From positions 320,001 through 384,000 of the forward strand of contig NZ_NEWK01000001.1 in NCBI RefSeq assembly GCF_002217655.1: 64,000 nucleotides of DNA, written 5' to 3'. This stretch comes from Geobacillus thermocatenulatus (GTDB lineage: Bacteria > Bacillota > Bacilli > Bacillales > Anoxybacillaceae). This document shows positions 63,523-64,000 of this stretch, piece by piece; position 1 is the first letter of the stretch, and every line of letters begins with the position of its first letter. The notes under the pieces are model-generated. The model made no database searches and was not told the DNA's origin. It worked only from the letters and a program-made list of their open reading frames with translations. The translations under genes were made by a program, and so were the position numbers.

Positions 63523-63692
63523 CCTGAATCCGTGACAGAAGTGCATCAAAAATGCTGGGAAACCCAATCGTGTCGAGACTTCGACTCCATTTCGAATGTT
63601 CACCTATTAGGTGAAGAACCCCGAGTGCAATATTTTGTTGATTGATCAAGTTTTCTTGGCAGCTTTGAACGCGTCTTTATCACGGATTCAGG
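63523..63692 (-). mobile_element. MITE family 3, copy 2, with a 5-bp target duplication
   Basis: The 170-bp element has ends CCTGAATCCGTGACAGAAG and CTTTATCACGGATTCAGG and is flanked by the perfect direct repeat TCAAT (63518-63522 and 63693-63697). It matches 44180-44338 in reverse orientation. It has no ORF. Confidence 0.85.
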
Positions 63693-63785
63693 TCAATCCC
63701 AGAAACATGTTAGCTGGATGAAATAGGTTCATCAGTCAGGATGTAAATTATCATTTTATTTCAGCACAAAACTCCCGTTTTTTTG

Positions 63786-63831
63786 CACATTCTTTCAGAA
63801 AGCCCTCTCCCCTTTTCTGAAGGAATGTGCT
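63786..63831. repeat. Hairpin upstream of the last gene
   Basis: GCACATTC with CAGAAA pairs with TTTCTG and GAATGTGC (mismatches in between) around GCCCTCTCCCC. It lies 65 bp before the start of the last gene and may be a transposon end or a terminator. Confidence 0.45.
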
Positions 63832-63895
63832 AAATTTTTTGTGAATTGTTTCGGATGAAGATTTCCATTCGTTTCAAGGAGAGGGGGGAGGAAGT

Positions 63896-64000
63896 GTGAT
63901 CCAGTTTCACGACTTTGGCATTGACATTCAAACGTATACGGATCGTGGGAAAGGGAACGATTTTCCCGACGTGAACCAATGCCCGCACTGTCCATCCCGC
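63896..64000 (+). CDS. Start of a Cys-rich protein, possibly DUF6431/transposase-related
   Basis: GTG 63896 behind GAGGGGGGAGG opens a frame that leaves the window after 35 residues (MIQFHDFGIDIQTYTDRGKG...CPHCPSR). The CPHC pair suggests a zinc ribbon. It resembles the start of DUF6431-type, transposon-related proteins, but too little is visible to be sure. Confidence 0.5.
   Translation, partial: MIQFHDFGIDIQTYTDRGKGNDFPDVNQCPHCPSR

Noticed and set aside
1-64000. tRNA, rRNA or prophage genes
   Set aside because: No cloverleaf, rRNA core or phage structural, lysis or integrase gene was recognised in either strand.

Overview
The window looks like the chromosome of a thermophilic Bacillaceae, most likely Geobacillus. 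The grounds are the roughly 50% GC gene style, an S-layer protein with an SbsC-type N-terminus, an LPXTA surface protein beside a class D sortase, and a heavy load of IS982, IS4, IS630, IS256, IS1182 and IS200/IS605 relics. This assignment is inferred from recognised families; no search was run.

Layout. 1-8.0 kb is ordinary housekeeping: a LysR regulator (cut by the window edge), an SsuE-like FMN reductase, a ROK fructokinase, a TetR regulator with a DHA2 drug exporter, and a DUF779/aldehyde dehydrogenase operon. 8.9-14.6 kb holds DUF1284, aspartokinase, the LPXTA protein/sortase pair, YwpF, SsbB and an XRE regulator. 14.8-20.8 kb encodes cell-envelope proteins: an NlpC/P60 endopeptidase with four peptidoglycan-binding repeats, an exported SLAP-like protein and the S-layer protein.

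21.1-41.5 kb is a surface-glycan locus: TPR protein, O-antigen ligase/polymerase-like protein, Wzz-like protein, galU, glycosyltransferases, Wzx, rmlACBD, a Wzy candidate, manC and a WcaJ-type initiating transferase. It lies just downstream of the S-layer gene, the arrangement known for S-layer glycosylation (slg) loci, and parts are much more AT-rich than the flanks, suggesting transfer. An older initiating transferase in the locus is broken, and a MITE with an 11-bp target duplication sits inside it.

41.6-64 kb is an accessory region. It contains an intact and a decayed EAL-HDOD gene around a PPC-domain surface protein, a RadC relic beside an EVE/PUA-like gene, a cyclic-di-GMP-I riboswitch upstream of an exported coiled-coil gene that is out of frame at an A7 tract, a secreted nucleotidase whose 3' end has a 127-bp tandem duplication, a VapBC-like pair, a transposon graveyard, an LHH nuclease toxin tip with a SUKH immunity gene next to an IS982 copy, small exported/membrane proteins, and an ABC-2 exporter operon.

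The most unusual signals are two ~405-bp IS200/IS605-like elements without an ORF, with structured interiors that may be orphan IscB-type guide RNAs; the riboswitch/homopolymer gene; a surface module shared by two exported proteins; the decapitated toxin; and three MITE families whose target duplications or parent element can be read directly.
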